The translations under genes were made by a program, and so were the position numbers. Of a stretch of 64,000 nucleotides of DNA, positions 63,068 through 64,000 are shown in pieces. Source of the stretch: Citreicoccus inhibens (GTDB lineage: Bacteria; Myxococcota; Myxococcia; Myxococcales; Myxococcaceae). The stretch spans positions 62,001 to 126,000 of the forward strand of contig NZ_JAHNZT010000020.1 of the NCBI RefSeq assembly GCF_019039035.1, given 5' to 3'. How positions within the stretch are numbered: the stretch's first letter is position 1; every line of letters starts with the position of its first letter. The notes under the pieces were generated by a model. The model did no database searches and was not told the origin of the DNA. It saw nothing but the letters and a program-made list of their open reading frames with translations.

Positions 63068-64000
63068 GTGTCCTCTTCCGCTGTCGCACCCCAGCGCTCG
63101 TGGCGCCGCTGGGCATGGCTCGTCACCGTGTGGTCGGTGCCGGCGCTGTCGTCCGTGCTGGAGACGTACACCTTTCGTCGCGGCGACTTGTCGCTGTGGC
63201 GCGCCTTCGTCTCTCAGGCTCCGGCCTGGTACGTGTGGGTGCCCGCCACGCCGTGGCTCTTCGCGCTCGCGCGGACCTGGGGACTCAAGCGCCCCGTGCG
63301 TGCGCGGGCCGTGCTCGTCCAGCTCCTGGCGCTCGTCGGAATCAGCGGGGCGTTCGCGCTCGTCTATGCCGCGTGCATGCTCGGGTTCGGGCCCGTTCCG
63401 CCCGGGGTGGTTCCTCCGTTCCCGCCGTTCTTCCTTCGCTCGTGGCTGGGGTGGCTCCCGATGATGGCCATGGCGCAGGCCGCGGTGCTGGCGCTCGCCC
63501 ATGCGCAGAGCGAGTCACAGCGGGCGCGCGCCCAGGAACAGCAGGCGGCGCGACTGGCCGCGCAGCTCTCGGAATCGCGACTCCAGGCGCTCCAGGCGCA
63601 GCTCCATCCGCACTTCCTCTTCAACACGCTCAACGCCATCGTCGTGCTGGTTCGCGAGCGCGAGACGGACACGGCGGCGCGGATGCTCGTCCAATTGAGC
63701 GAGCTGCTTCGGCAGTTCCTCCGTCAAGGCGTGGCGCAGGAGGTCACCCTTCGCGAAGAGGTGGCGGTGCTCGAACGCTACCTGGAGCTTCAGGGGTTGC
63801 GCTTCTCGGACCGGCTGCGCGTGCAGTGGGATGTGGCGCCCGAATTGCTGACGGCGCGAGTCCCATACCTCGTGCTCCAGCCCTTGGTGGAGAACGCCCT
63901 GCGCCATGGCATCTCCGCGCGAACCGCGGCGGGCGCGCTGGCCATCCAGGCGCGGCGCGACGGCGGGCGTTTGGAGTTGGTGGTGCGGGACGATGGGCCG
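63068..64000 (+). CDS. LytS-type sensor histidine kinase, C-terminus cut by window edge
   Basis: Partial protein, 311 codons from GTG at 63,068 and still open at base 64,000. Four hydrophobic segments (about residues 10-30, 50-70, 78-105, 125-150) form the membrane sensor. The cytoplasmic part has the His_kinase signature QLHPHFLFNTLNAIVVLV (catalytic His) followed by ELLRQFLRQ and a segment ending in the ATPase start (LQPLVENALRHG, N box). These match LytS/YehU-type kinases that pair with LytTR regulators. The partner gene would be to the right of the window. Confidence 0.88.
   Translation, partial: MSSSAVAPQRSWRRWAWLVTVWSVPALSSVLETYTFRRGDLSLWRAFVSQAPAWYVWVPATPWLFALARTWGLKRPVRARAVLVQLLALVGISGAFALVYAACMLGFGPVPPGVVPPFPPFFLRSWLGWLPMMAMAQAAVLALAHAQSESQRARAQEQQAARLAAQLSESRLQALQAQLHPHFLFNTLNAIVVLVRERETDTAARMLVQLSELLRQFLRQGVAQEVTLREEVAVLERYLELQGLRFSDRLRVQWDVAPELLTARVPYLVLQPLVENALRHGISARTAAGALAIQARRDGGRLELVVRDDGP

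Overview
The window is GC-rich chromosomal DNA from a myxobacterium, most likely family Myxococcaceae. The evidence is the very strong G/C preference at third codon positions, the many lipoprotein signal sequences, the DUF4388, HEAT, FHA-GGDEF and TSP3-OmpA families, and a housekeeping block around rpsU, dnaG and rpoD that I recall from Myxococcus xanthus near MXAN_5200 (recollection, not checked).

Left accessory part (1-28,800). Bases 1-10,254 are one tight minus-strand operon read from right to left: a three-gene Shango-like anti-phage module (TerB-domain protein, DUF2791/BrxD-like ATPase, Lhr-type helicase), then a membrane protein with a DnaJ-type zinc finger, then the His-Xaa-Ser peptide maturation genes hxsA, hxsD and hxsB. 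HxsB is a radical SAM enzyme cut by the left edge. Most junctions overlap or are under 30 bases, so the defence module and the peptide-modification module look co-expressed. This is the most unusual feature of the window. Next come a small Cys-rich lipoprotein with a near-perfect -10 box, a broken YhhN gene, a small membrane protein, and a second minus-strand operon: di-haem peroxidase, a TIG/PPC-repeat lipoprotein with about five 633-bp tandem repeats, and a Kelch-RHS lipoprotein. A gene-poor 1.2 kb stretch leads to a secreted haloalkane dehalogenase divergent from a LysR regulator, an NTF2-like lipoprotein, and a 621-residue protein of unknown function.

Core part (28,869-64,000). This holds tRNA-Ile(CAU); an alkyltransferase-like DNA repair protein; the macromolecular synthesis block rpsU-yqeY-dnaG-rpoD; an FHA-GGDEF diguanylate cyclase; an asparaginase; and a plus-strand run of DsbA-like lipoprotein, DUF4388 protein and truD. 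Then come an OmpA/TSP3 lipoprotein pair, a HEAT protein coupled to a DUF1460 protein, a receiver-only response regulator, a hibernation factor and a large two-TM protein with DPFSAPPP repeats. A coupled minus-strand run follows: penicillin-binding protein 1A, a VCBS-repeat protein, a solute-binding protein and an NtrY-like kinase. The right end has a TPR protein, exonuclease III, a GMC oxidoreductase, an OmpA protein, a dGTPase and a LytS-type kinase cut by the right edge.

Several convergent or tandem gene ends carry perfect G/C-rich hairpins that I mark as terminators. I found no CRISPR array, insertion sequence, rRNA or integrase.
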